From Asanoa siamensis (GTDB lineage: Bacteria; Actinomycetota; Actinomycetes; Mycobacteriales; Micromonosporaceae): 64,000 nucleotides of DNA. The position numbers were made by a program, and so were the translations under genes. The stretch's first letter is position 1. Each line of letters begins with the position of its first letter. Shown one piece after another: positions 52,007 through 60,117 of the stretch. The notes below the pieces were generated by a model. It had not been told where the DNA came from and searched no databases. It was given only the letters and a program-made list of their open reading frames with translations. Where the stretch lies: the NCBI RefSeq assembly GCF_016862555.1, contig NZ_BONE01000002.1, forward strand, positions 1-64,000. The letters are read 5' to 3'.

Positions 52007-53155
52007 GTGCTCGCCACGGTGGTGCGCCTGACCCGCGACCTGGACGCCGCGCAGGACGCGGTGCAGGAAGCCTTCGCGTCCGCCGTCACGGCGTGGCGCG
52101 AACGCGGCGTGCCCGACAACCCGGGCGGCTGGCTTACGGCGACGGCGCGGCGGAAGGCGGTGTCGGCGCGCCGGCACGCGGACGCGATCGAGAGCCGCCT
52201 GCCGCTGCTGGTGGTCGACGAGCCGGGAGCCACGGGGGTGTTCCCGGACGACCGGTTGCGGCTGCTGTTCACCTGCTGCCACCCGGCGCTCGATCTGCCC
52301 GCCCGGGTGGCGCTGACGCTGAACGTCGTGTGTGGACTGCCGACGGCCGACATCGGCCGGATCTTCCTGGTGCCGCCGGCGACGATGGCGGCCCGGGTGA
52401 CCCGGGCGAAACGCAAGATCCAGGCGGCCGGCATCCCCTACCGGGTGCCCGGCCCGGCCGACCTCGGCGAGCGCCTGCCGGCCGTCCTCACCACGATCTA
52501 CCTGTTCTTCGTGCAGGGCCACACGCCACCGCGCGGCACCGAGCTCACGGCCGCGGACGTCACCGCGCGGGCGATCGACCTGGCCCGGTTGCTCGCGGAC
52601 CTGCTGCCGGACGAGGCGGAGGCCCGCGGCCTGCTGGCGTTGCTGCTGTTGACCCAGGCCCGCCAGCCGGCGCGGGTGGACGCGACCGGCGCACCGGTGC
52701 TGCTGGCCGACCAGGACCGGTCGCGCTGGGACGCGGCACTGAGCGGCGAGGGGCTGTCGCTGGTGCGGCCGGCGCCGCGCGGCCCGTACGCCATCCAGGC
52801 GGCGATCGCCGCGGTCCACGCGCTGGCCCCACGGGCCGCGGACACCGACTGGTCCGCGATCGTGCGCCTCTACGACGACCTGCTGGCCGTGCACCCGTCA
52901 CCGGTCGCGGCATTGGCCCGGACGATGGCGTTCGCCGAGGTGGCCGGTCCGTCGGCCGGCCTGGCGGAGGTGGACCTGCTGGCGGCCGACTCGCGGCTGG
53001 CCGGCTATCACGTGCTACCCGCGGCCCGCGCCGATCTCCTGCGCCGCCTGGGTCGAACGGCCGAGGCAGCCGACGAGTACGACCGCGCGGCGGAGCTGGC
53101 CGGGAACGCCGCAGAGCGTGCCTACCTCCGGACCAGAGCCGCCGACCTGCGCTGA
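52007..53155 (+). CDS. ECF sigma factor with C-terminal extension, ECF42-like, copy 2 (start unclear)
   Basis: A sigma factor of at least 382 residues, colinear with copy 1: region 2 through DLDAAQDAVQEAFASAVTAW, region 4 with [51 protein letters not shown], and a helical tail. Conserved coding sequence begins upstream of the GTG at 52007: VDRALATAYRREWAQ is encoded from 51962, but no ATG, GTG or TTG stands in that frame before it. The coordinate given is therefore the first ordinary start codon; the natural one may be unusual (ATC at 51950) or reached by frameshift from the YCII gene. Confidence 0.85.
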   Translation: MLATVVRLTRDLDAAQDAVQEAFASAVTAWRERGVPDNPGGWLTATARRKAVSARRHADAIESRLPLLVVDEPGATGVFPDDRLRLLFTCCHPALDLPARVALTLNVVCGLPTADIGRIFLVPPATMAARVTRAKRKIQAAGIPYRVPGPADLGERLPAVLTTIYLFFVQGHTPPRGTELTAADVTARAIDLARLLADLLPDEAEARGLLALLLLTQARQPARVDATGAPVLLADQDRSRWDAALSGEGLSLVRPAPRGPYAIQAAIAAVHALAPRAADTDWSAIVRLYDDLLAVHPSPVAALARTMAFAEVAGPSAGLAEVDLLAADSRLAGYHVLPAARADLLRRLGRTAEAADEYDRAAELAGNAAERAYLRTRAADLR

Positions 53156-53170
53156 CGCGCCAATGGAAAC

Positions 53171-53209
53171 GGGTCCCCGCCCCGGCTGCCGATACCAGGA
53201 CGGGGACCC
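53171..53209 (+). terminator. Hairpin terminator after sigma factor 2
   Basis: GGGTCCCCG (53171-53179) and CGGGGACCC (53201-53209) form a perfect 9-bp stem with a 21-base loop, followed by GCGGTCTTGTT, 16 bases after the sigma stop codon. Confidence 0.65.
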
Positions 53210-53218
53210 GCGGTCTTG

Positions 53219-53307
53219 TTACGAGAGCGGCGGGTAGGCGTCGCGCTCGGGGTTACGAGAGCGGTGGGTAGGCGTCGCGCTCGCGGTTACGAGAGCGGTG
53301 GGTAGGC
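53219..53307 (-). repeat. 34-bp tandem repeat duplicating the end of the cellulase gene
   Basis: The plus-strand phrase TTACGAGAGCGG(C/T)GGGTAGGC begins at 53219, 53253 and 53287, period 34. The unit at 53287 is the genuine 3' end of the cellulase gene (YPPLS and stop); the two beyond it repeat that coding end plus CGTCGCGCTCG. Each extra unit reads DAYPPLS-stop on the minus strand, in a different frame. Confidence 0.85.
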
Positions 53308-55560
53308 ATTCGCCATGAGCTGGCGGAACTGTGCACCGAACCAGGCGCCCGAGATCGGGGCGTCCGGCAGCGCGCCGGTCAGGTTGTTGCCGTTGAGCTG
53401 GTTGCCGGTGTAGGTCGGGTCGCACATCCGGTCGAAGCCCTTGCCGTCGTTGTTCGGGATCTCCCGGCTGGAGCCGTCCGACTCACCCGGCGGCTTGACC
53501 CACACGTACGCGTCGATGCCGGTCGCCGGGTTCGCGGTCGGCCGCTCACCGAGGCCCGCCCCGCTCTGGTTGCACCAGTTGCCGGCGTGGATCCGCCGGT
53601 CGATGCGGGACTGGTCGACGAACTGGTTGAGGTCGGTCGACGTGCTCGGTGCGGTCGGTCGCGCCGAGCCGCCCCAGCCGTTGCGGGACGTGTCGATCAG
53701 CATGCCGATGTTCGACGCGAAGCCCTGCGTCACCAGCTCCTGCCGGAACGCCTGGGCGAACGTCAGCTCGTCGACGTACTGGTTCCAGTCGACCCAGCGG
53801 GACTGCCGGATCTGCTGGCCGTTGACGGTCGTGCTGATGGTGAAGTGCTGCTCGCGCAGCGCCGAGTAGTTGGCGGTGTTGACGATGAAGCCGTGCACCT
53901 TGTCGACGGTCGAGCCGGCGGCGGTCGCGGCCTGCTTGAGCTTCTGGGCCGTCGGGCGGAAGTTGCTGTCCCAGCCGATCCAGCCGTGGTGGGCGGCGTC
54001 GATGTAGTTGTAGACGTTGGGGATCGCGCCGAGCTTGTTCAGCGCGTACCCGACGCCGTTGACGTAGCCGCCGTTGCTCTCCATCGTCTGGCACTTGGCG
54101 ATGTTGAGGTTGGTGACCAGGTTCGGCAGCGAGTCGATCTCGATGATCGTGATGATCCGCAGGCTGCGGTACTTGGTGTCGCCCAGGATCGCCGCGATCG
54201 GGTCGATGTACTCGCTCTGGTAGCGCGGCAGCCCGTCGACGGGGAGCTCGCCGTTGGAGGCCAGCGCCGCGCAGTCACGACCGGGCAGGTTGTAGATGAC
54301 GAACTGGATGTAGCCGGCACCCTGCGCGAGCGCGGCGTCGAGGTGGTCACGGACGCCCATCGGGCCGTTGGACTGGCTGTCCGGGGTGCCCTCGATGGCG
54401 GCGATCCGGTCGAGCCAGACGGCGGTGGGCTGGTTGGACACCCGGGAGCCGCCCGGCTCCGCGGCCGCCTTGGCCGACCACTCGGGGTTCACATAACCAC
54501 GGGCACCGGCGTACGGGTTGTCGGCGCGCGGGCCGCCGCCGGGCACGTCGTTGTCGGACTCGGTGGCGGTGACGCTGACGTTGCCCGCGGAGCTGGTCGC
54601 CGCGATCGTCGCGGTGCCGTTGGTCGTGTCGCTGTCCTCCGACGCGCTGACGGTGACCGGCACGCCGGTGCTCCAGTTGGCGCTGGTCAGCGAGAGGCTC
54701 GTCGGGGCGATCGTGATGTTGGTGTCACCGGTCTTGGCCAGCGACACGGCGACCGAGCTGGTCGGCGCGGCGCTGAGCCGGTAGGTAACCGTGGCGGAGC
54801 CACCTTCGGGCACGCTGACCGCGCCGGTGCTGGCCTGCAGCACGGGTGTCGACGACCCGCCGCCGACGGTGAACGGCACGGCCGAGGTGGTCGTGGAAAG
54901 CCCCGCGCTGTCGAACGCCCGGGCGGCCGCGGTGTGGCTGCCGGAGGCGACGCCGGTGGCGCTGAAGGAGTAAGGCGCGGTCGTGTCGCTGTTGACCACC
55001 GTGCCGTCGATCAGGAACTCGACCCGGCTGATCGGCCCCTCGACGTCGCTGGCGGTCGCGGCCAGCGGCACGGCGGCGCCGGCGGCGAAGGTCGCGCCGC
55101 TGGTCGGGCTGGTCAGCGCCACGGTCGGCGCGGTGTTCCCGGGCGTCGTGCCGCCACAGGTGGTGCCGTTGACGGTGAACGAGGTCGGCTTGGGGTTGCT
55201 CCCGCTCCACGACCCGTTGAACCCGAGCGACGTGGACGCGCCGCTCGCCAGGGTGCCGTTGTAGCTCAGGCTCTGCGCCGTGACGTTCTGGCCGCTCTGG
55301 GTCCAGGTCGCCGACCAGCCCTGCGTCACGCGCTGGTTGGCGTTGGGGAAGGTGAAGCCGAGCGACCAGCTGGTCAGCGCGTCGCCGGTGTTGCGCAGGG
55401 TGACGCTGGCGGTGAAGCCGCCGGGCCAGTCGTTGGTCGTATAGGTGACGTCGCAGGCGACGGCCGCCTGGGCGGGCGACGTGGGCGCGACGATGCCCGC
55501 GGCGGCGAGCAGGCCGGCCCCGGCGACGGCGATCAGCCGCCGTCTAGTCGACAGAGTCAT
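53287..55560 (-). CDS. Secreted GH6 cellulase (cellobiohydrolase/endoglucanase) with CBM2
   Basis: A 757-residue multidomain enzyme. Signal peptide 1-32; CBM2 cellulose-binding module about 34-135 with the conserved Trp; a bacterial Ig-like domain 143-232 (SDVEGPISRVEFLIDGTVV); a Calx-beta-like domain about 238-336; and a GH6 catalytic domain 348-757 with Asp384 (VWLDRI) and Asp429 in the PGRDCAALASNGE motif, the acid. It cleaves cellulose, probably from the non-reducing end. The ATG at 55560 follows AAGGAGAA. A CebR/CelR-like box lies 185 bases upstream, indicating cellobiose induction. Confidence 0.95.
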   Translation of the reverse strand: MTLSTRRRLIAVAGAGLLAAAGIVAPTSPAQAAVACDVTYTTNDWPGGFTASVTLRNTGDALTSWSLGFTFPNANQRVTQGWSATWTQSGQNVTAQSLSYNGTLASGASTSLGFNGSWSGSNPKPTSFTVNGTTCGGTTPGNTAPTVALTSPTSGATFAAGAAVPLAATASDVEGPISRVEFLIDGTVVNSDTTAPYSFSATGVASGSHTAAARAFDSAGLSTTTSAVPFTVGGGSSTPVLQASTGAVSVPEGGSATVTYRLSAAPTSSVAVSLAKTGDTNITIAPTSLSLTSANWSTGVPVTVSASEDSDTTNGTATIAATSSAGNVSVTATESDNDVPGGGPRADNPYAGARGYVNPEWSAKAAAEPGGSRVSNQPTAVWLDRIAAIEGTPDSQSNGPMGVRDHLDAALAQGAGYIQFVIYNLPGRDCAALASNGELPVDGLPRYQSEYIDPIAAILGDTKYRSLRIITIIEIDSLPNLVTNLNIAKCQTMESNGGYVNGVGYALNKLGAIPNVYNYIDAAHHGWIGWDSNFRPTAQKLKQAATAAGSTVDKVHGFIVNTANYSALREQHFTISTTVNGQQIRQSRWVDWNQYVDELTFAQAFRQELVTQGFASNIGMLIDTSRNGWGGSARPTAPSTSTDLNQFVDQSRIDRRIHAGNWCNQSGAGLGERPTANPATGIDAYVWVKPPGESDGSSREIPNNDGKGFDRMCDPTYTGNQLNGNNLTGALPDAPISGAWFGAQFRQLMANAYPPLS

Positions 55561-55744
55561 TGCCGTGTCTTCTCCTTGGCCTGACCGGGTCCGTACCCGG
55601 GGGTGGGGGTGTGGGTTGCTTGGCCCGGCCCGGTCAGGCGCCAGCGCACGGCGTCGCACCCGCCGTCCGGAGTAGACGAACCCCGGTGCCCTCGGCGATT
55701 ATCAGTGCGAACCGCGTAGATGTGGCTCGATGAGGATTCTGTCA

Positions 55745-55758
55745 TGGGAGCGCTTCCA
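55745..55758. promoter_or_regulatory. CebR/CelR-like operator
   Basis: TGGGAGCGCTTCCA differs by one base from the 14-bp palindrome TGGGAGCGCTCCCA bound by the LacI-family cellobiose repressors CebR and CelR in Streptomyces and Thermobifida. It lies between the divergent cellulase and hypothetical genes. The repressor gene is not in the window. Confidence 0.8.
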
Positions 55759-55806
55759 TCACAAGCGCTCGATGGACACGGCAATCGAGGATGCAGAATT
55801 CTCGTC

Positions 55807-56694
55807 ATGGTCAACGTGACAGGCGACGGCGCGTTCTCGGTGAACGGCGTGGGCGTCGACAGTGCGCCTTTTCCCCTGGCCTTCTCCCTCGACGAGGTAG
55901 CCGGCTGCTGGTTGGTCTCCGCGACCGCGGCTCAGGCCAGCGAGCTCGCCGACCTCCTCGCGGCGGCCGCGGGCCTCTCGGTCGCGGTGGTGAACCTGGC
56001 GACCAACAGCTATGTCGACGAGGACTTCGCCCCGTGGCCGTCCGCGCGGATCGCCGCGGCACAGGGTGTGCGGGCCGAGGTGCACGACTTCGGGGCACTG
56101 TCCGACGGGGTCAATGTCGGCTCCCAGGGGCTGGTCCTGCGAGCCACCGACCTGCCGGCGTTCCTTGACGGCTGGTCGCCGTACGAACTGGCGTTCGCCG
56201 GCCTGTCGCACGCACCGAGCGCGGGCGACCTCGACGCCCTCGCGCTCACCGTTGGGACGACCGCCGGCGGCGACTCGATCGTCGCGAACGTGCCAGGCGC
56301 GACGCTCTGGTACTCGGGGCATGACGACTGCTATGTCTGGATGGAGACGGTCGATCGGTCCTGGGCCATTCAATTGCTTGCTCGGCTGTTGGCCCTCCAT
56401 GCCGGCTCGGCCCTGGTCGACGGCGTACCGGTCGAAATCGTCGAACCGCGCGAGGAAGTCGTGGAGAGGCTGCTCGCGCAGAGCCCGCACTGGGTCGGCG
56501 TGGTCGCCGACAGCACTCCGGGCACCCTGGCCATCGAGCTGTCCGCCACCGCGGGGCGCTGGCGACTGGGCGATGCGCTGCCGGAGGAGGTCGATCGCAC
56601 CGCGACCTACGACATCGCGGATGGCGACTGGCGGCTCAGTCGACTACCACTACCTCCAAGCGGCGGGGGCCGTGCACGCCCTCGACGCGGTTGA
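55807..56694 (+). CDS. Hypothetical protein
   Basis: A 295-residue cytoplasmic protein with no signal peptide. Sequence such as AFSLDEVAGCWLVSATAAQASELADLLAAAAGLSVAVVNL and WAIQLLARLLALHAGSALVDGVPVEIVEPREEVVERLL suggests an alpha/beta protein. I recognise no family. The start (ATG 55807) has a weak GAGGATG upstream. Its last 59 bases overlap the convergent lutC gene, so either the C-terminus is unusual or one gene is extended. Confidence 0.55.
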   Translation: MVNVTGDGAFSVNGVGVDSAPFPLAFSLDEVAGCWLVSATAAQASELADLLAAAAGLSVAVVNLATNSYVDEDFAPWPSARIAAAQGVRAEVHDFGALSDGVNVGSQGLVLRATDLPAFLDGWSPYELAFAGLSHAPSAGDLDALALTVGTTAGGDSIVANVPGATLWYSGHDDCYVWMETVDRSWAIQLLARLLALHAGSALVDGVPVEIVEPREEVVERLLAQSPHWVGVVADSTPGTLAIELSATAGRWRLGDALPEEVDRTATYDIADGDWRLSRLPLPPSGGGRARPRRG

Positions 56695-57268
56695 GCTCGA
56701 TGTCGCTCGTGGCCGACGGGCCTGAGATCATCGTGAGCGGGCGGGTCGGGTCCGCCAGGCGGCGCAGGGCCGCGGGCAGGCGCTCGACGACCTGGTCGAC
56801 CCGGACCACGCAGACGTGGTGGTCGGGCACCAGGGTCAGCAAGCGGCGGCCCTGGTCCGGGCCCGCGTCCAGGATGATCGTGCCGGTCTGGGCCACCGCC
56901 ACCGCGCAGCCGGTCACCACCGCCACGCCCGGTGCGTCGAGGGCGGTGACCGTCAGCGGCGCCGGATCGCCGTCGATCGCGCGCGAACCGGCGAACGAGG
57001 ACGACCACGACGACGGTACGCCCGGCGGCAGCACGAGCGACGGCACGTCGGCCAGCAGCGCACCGACTGTGGCCGGCAGGTCGGCGGCCGTGCACCGGCG
57101 GACCGTGGCCTTGTAGTCCTCCAGCCGGTCCACCAGCAGGTCGACCACCTCGGCACCCGGCGGGCCGTCGTCCGACGCGTAGTCGCGCGGCACCGGCACC
57201 GGCGCCGTCGGCATCGCGGCGCGGACGCGGCGGAGGATCTCCGTGCGGGCGTCAGGACGAGTGCTCAC
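56636..57268 (-). CDS. lutC: LUD-domain protein, L-lactate utilisation LutC-like
   Basis: A 210-residue LUD (YkgG) protein: ARTEILRRVRAAM at the start, the LUD core VAVVTGCAVAVAQTGTIILDAG and the final PSATSDIELNRVEGVHGPRRLEVVVVD that is nearly diagnostic. With LutA and LutB it forms the iron-sulfur L-lactate dehydrogenase (oxidising lactate to pyruvate) known from Bacillus. It overlaps lutB by 17 bases. Final gene of the operon. Confidence 0.93.
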   Translation of the reverse strand: MSTRPDARTEILRRVRAAMPTAPVPVPRDYASDDGPPGAEVVDLLVDRLEDYKATVRRCTAADLPATVGALLADVPSLVLPPGVPSSWSSSFAGSRAIDGDPAPLTVTALDAPGVAVVTGCAVAVAQTGTIILDAGPDQGRRLLTLVPDHHVCVVRVDQVVERLPAALRRLADPTRPLTMISGPSATSDIELNRVEGVHGPRRLEVVVVD

Positions 57269-58694
57269 GGGCCCACCATTCGCGGAAGGTCTGCTTGGGC
57301 GGCAGCGGGGCGTCGCGCGTCGAGGTCCACGCCGACAGTGGCCAGGGGAGCCGGCGCAGGGTGCCGCGGCCGCCCGCCGCCAGGCGTAGCGGTGCGGCGC
57401 CGCGGCGGGCCGCGCGCAGGGCGGCGGCGTACCGGCGGCGGTCGCGCATCACGTAGGACATCGTGCGCATCGCCGTGCGCTCAGCCGAGGGCCGGCTGCG
57501 GGCGGCGTCCACCCCGGACTGTCGCAGATGGACCAGCACCTGCGGGATGTCGATCCGGACCGGGCAGGCGTCGAAGCAGGCGCCGCAGAGCGTCGACGCG
57601 TACGGCAGCGTGCGGTTGGCCCCCTCGCCGCTCATCTGCGGCGACAGGATCGCCCCGATCGGCCCCGGATACACCGACCCGTACGCGTGCCCGCCCACCC
57701 GCTCGTAGACGGGGCACACGTTGAGGCACGCCGAGCAGCGGATGCAGCGCAGCGCCTGGCGCCCGACCGGGTCGGCCAGCGTGTCGGTGCGGCCGTTGTC
57801 GACCAGCACGATGTGCACCGTCTGCGGCCCGTCGCCGGGTGTCACGCCCGTCCACAGCGACGTGTACGGGTTCATCCGCTCGCCCGTCGACGAGCGCGGC
57901 AGCAACTGCAGGAACACCTCGAGGTCGGCGAAGGTGGGCAGCAGCTTCTCGATGCCGACCACGGAGATCAGCGTCTCCGGCAGGGTGAGGCACATCCGGC
58001 CGTTGCCCTCGGACTCGACCACCGCCAGCGTGCCGGTCGCCGCGATCGCGAAGTTGGCACCGGAGATGCCCACCTTGGTCGACAGGAACCGGGACCGCAG
58101 GTGCCGCCGGGCCGCCTCGGCCAGCGCGGGCGGGTCGTCGGTCAGCGTGGTCGCGTCGACGTCGGCCATTCTGCTCGCGAAGATGTCGCGGATCTGGGTG
58201 CGGTTGTAGTGGATCGCCGGCACCAGGATGTGCGACGGGGTGTCGTCGGCGAGCTGCACGATCAGCTCGGCCAGGTCGGTCTCGACCGCGTTGATGCCGA
58301 CGGCTTCGAGCGCCTCGTTGAGGCCGATCTCCTGGGTGGCCATCGACTTGACCTTGACGACCTCGGCGGTGCCGGTGGCCCGCACCAGGTCGGCCACCAC
58401 GGCGCACGCCTCTTCGGCGTCCCGGGCCCAGTGCACGGTCGCGCCGGCCGCGGTCGCCGCGGCCTCGAACTGCTCCAGCAGGGAAGGCAGCCGCGCCTGC
58501 ACGTCGTCCTTGATCGCGGCACCGGCCACCCGCAGCTGCTCCCAGTCGGACACCTCGCCGACCACCCGCAGGCGCTTGTCGCGGATCGTGTGGGTCGCCT
58601 TGCGCAGGTTGCGCCGCAACTGCTCGTCGCCCAGCTCCCGGCGGGCCGCCGTCGGGAACGGCAGCCGCGTGACGATGTTCCCGGTGCCCGTCAT
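57252..58694 (-). CDS. lutB: Iron-sulfur LUD-domain protein, LutB-like
   Basis: A 480-residue protein with a LUD domain (KVKSMATQEIGLNEALEAVGINAVETDLAELIVQLADDTPSHILVPAIH and VGISGANFAIAATGTLAVVESEGNGRMCLTLPETLI) and two 4Fe-4S ferredoxin motifs: CIRCSACLNVCPVY and CGACFDACPVRIDIP. It is the electron-transfer, substrate-handling subunit of the LutABC lactate oxidation complex. ATG 58694 overlaps the lutA stop as ATGA. The C-terminal ~70 residues are basic. Confidence 0.94.
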   Translation of the reverse strand: MTGTGNIVTRLPFPTAARRELGDEQLRRNLRKATHTIRDKRLRVVGEVSDWEQLRVAGAAIKDDVQARLPSLLEQFEAAATAAGATVHWARDAEEACAVVADLVRATGTAEVVKVKSMATQEIGLNEALEAVGINAVETDLAELIVQLADDTPSHILVPAIHYNRTQIRDIFASRMADVDATTLTDDPPALAEAARRHLRSRFLSTKVGISGANFAIAATGTLAVVESEGNGRMCLTLPETLISVVGIEKLLPTFADLEVFLQLLPRSSTGERMNPYTSLWTGVTPGDGPQTVHIVLVDNGRTDTLADPVGRQALRCIRCSACLNVCPVYERVGGHAYGSVYPGPIGAILSPQMSGEGANRTLPYASTLCGACFDACPVRIDIPQVLVHLRQSGVDAARSRPSAERTAMRTMSYVMRDRRRYAAALRAARRGAAPLRLAAGGRGTLRRLPWPLSAWTSTRDAPLPPKQTFREWWAREHSS

Positions 58695-59395
58695 CGCGAC
58701 GCCAGGATCTGCGCGTAGTGGATCGGCGTGACCGGCGCCGACGACCGTGACAACCCGCCGCCGATGTGGGTCAGGCACGAGTTGTCGGCGGCCGCGAGAT
58801 ATTCGGCGGACGTCGACACCACCGCGGCGCACTTGTCGGCCAGCATCGCCCCGGACACCCCCGGATTCTTCAGCGCGAACGTCCCACCGAACCCGCAACA
58901 CTCCTCGGCACCCGAAAGCGGCGAGAGCGTCAGCCCCTCGACCGCCTCCAGCAGCCGCCGCGGCCGGTCACCGAGCCGCAGCATCCGCAGCCCGTGGCAG
59001 GTCGGGTGGTAGGTCACCCGGTGCGGGAAGCGCGCGCCCACGTCGGTCACCCCCAACTCGTCGACGAGGAACTCGGACAGCTCGTACGTGCGGCCGACCA
59101 CGGAGGTCAGCTCCGGCGAGGGCGCCAGCCGCGGATAGCTCTCCCGGACCATCGCGACGCACGACGCCGACGGCGCCACGATCGCGTCGTACCCGGAGAA
59201 GGTCGTCACGAAGTTCGCCACCAGCGGCAGGGCCTCGGCGCGGTAACCGCTGTTGGCGTGCATCTGCCCGCAGCACGTCTGCGCGAGCGGGAACTCGACC
59301 CGGTGGCCGAGGCGCTCCAGCACGGTCACGACGGCCTTGCCGGTGTCGGGGAACATCAGGTCGTTCACGCAGGTGACAAAGAGGGCGATCCGCAT
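58691..59395 (-). CDS. lutA: Fe-S oxidoreductase, LutA-like (CCG-domain protein)
   Basis: A 234-residue protein with two CCG domains: TCVNDLMFPDTGKAVVTVLERLGHRVEFPLAQTCCGQMHANSGY and YHPTCHGLRMLRL with EECCGFGGTFALKNPGVSGAMLADK, which bind an unusual 4Fe-4S cluster. It is the first gene after gntR and overlaps lutB. It accepts electrons during L-lactate (or glycolate) oxidation. Confidence 0.94.
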   Translation of the reverse strand: MRIALFVTCVNDLMFPDTGKAVVTVLERLGHRVEFPLAQTCCGQMHANSGYRAEALPLVANFVTTFSGYDAIVAPSASCVAMVRESYPRLAPSPELTSVVGRTYELSEFLVDELGVTDVGARFPHRVTYHPTCHGLRMLRLGDRPRRLLEAVEGLTLSPLSGAEECCGFGGTFALKNPGVSGAMLADKCAAVVSTSAEYLAAADNSCLTHIGGGLSRSSAPVTPIHYAQILASR

Positions 59396-59398
59396 CTG

Positions 59399-60049
59399 TT
59401 ACCGGCTCTCGAAGAAGGGCAGATGGCGGTCGCGGGCCGCCGTGAGGTGGTCGCGCATCGCGGCGGACGCCGCGGCCGGGTCGCCGGCCGCGACCGCGTC
59501 GACGATGCGGTGGTGCTCGCGCGCGCTGACGCCGTAGTGCGCGGCGGGGAAGTGCAGCCGGAACAGGTGCAGGTGGGCGCGGAGCCGGACGACGGCGTCG
59601 TGCAGCATCCGGTTGCCGGACAGGCCAGCCAGCGTGTGGTGGAACCGGGCGTCCTGGGCGGTGAACGCGGCGACCGCGGCGGCGCCCTCCGGCCCGGGCA
59701 GGTCGGCCTCGGCGCGCAACCCGGCCAGCTCCGCGCCGTCGAGACCGGCCGCGGCGACCCGGGCGGCGGCCGCGGGCTCGAGGATCAGCCGCATCTCCAC
59801 CAGTTCCTCGAACTCGGCCCGGGTCAGCAGCGGCGTGGCCGTGTAACCGACCAGCGGCTTCTTGCTGACCAGGCCGTCGGACTCGAGCCGGGCCAGTGCC
59901 TCGCGCACCGGGGTGGGCGAGACGGCGAGCCGGCGGGCCAGGGCGTCGATGTTGATCCGGGCGCCCGGCTGCACGTCGTGGTCCATGATCAGCGCGCGCA
60001 CCGCGGCGTACACGTCGTCGGTGAGGGTGATCCGTCGAGCCGGCTGCAC
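59399..60049 (-). CDS. GntR/FadR-family regulator of the lut genes
   Basis: A 216-residue FCD-type GntR regulator: winged helix LTDDVYAAVRALIMDHDVQPGARINIDALARRLAVSPTPVREALARLESDGLVSKKP, then the FCD ligand domain (EFEELVEMRLILEPAAAARVA, ARFHHTLAGLSGN, EHHRIVDAVAAGD). LldR-type relatives sense lactate. Start GTG 60049 is chosen, about ten bases after TATAGG, giving a leaderless message; TTG 60055 is possible. It leads into lutABC (3-base gap), with a palindrome just upstream, so autoregulation is likely. Confidence 0.9.
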   Translation of the reverse strand: MQPARRITLTDDVYAAVRALIMDHDVQPGARINIDALARRLAVSPTPVREALARLESDGLVSKKPLVGYTATPLLTRAEFEELVEMRLILEPAAAARVAAAGLDGAELAGLRAEADLPGPEGAAAVAAFTAQDARFHHTLAGLSGNRMLHDAVVRLRAHLHLFRLHFPAAHYGVSAREHHRIVDAVAAGDPAAASAAMRDHLTAARDRHLPFFESR

Positions 60050-60056
60050 GATCAAA

Positions 60057-60070
60057 GATCCTATAGGATC
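60057..60070. promoter_or_regulatory. Palindromic GntR operator
   Basis: GATCCTATAGGATC is a perfect 14-bp palindrome that overlaps the -10-like TATAGG of the gntR-lutABC promoter. FCD-family regulators bind such AT-centred palindromes. It also lies 48 bases upstream of the divergent lactonase gene. Confidence 0.75.
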
Positions 60071-60117
60071 CCTCGCCAGGCCGCAGCCCGGTGCGTGGCG
60101 ATGATTGGATCGACAGC

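Noticed and set aside
53219-53307. Possible CRISPR array at the 34-bp repeats
   Set aside because: The units abut without unique spacers, they are copies of a gene end, and no cas gene is present.
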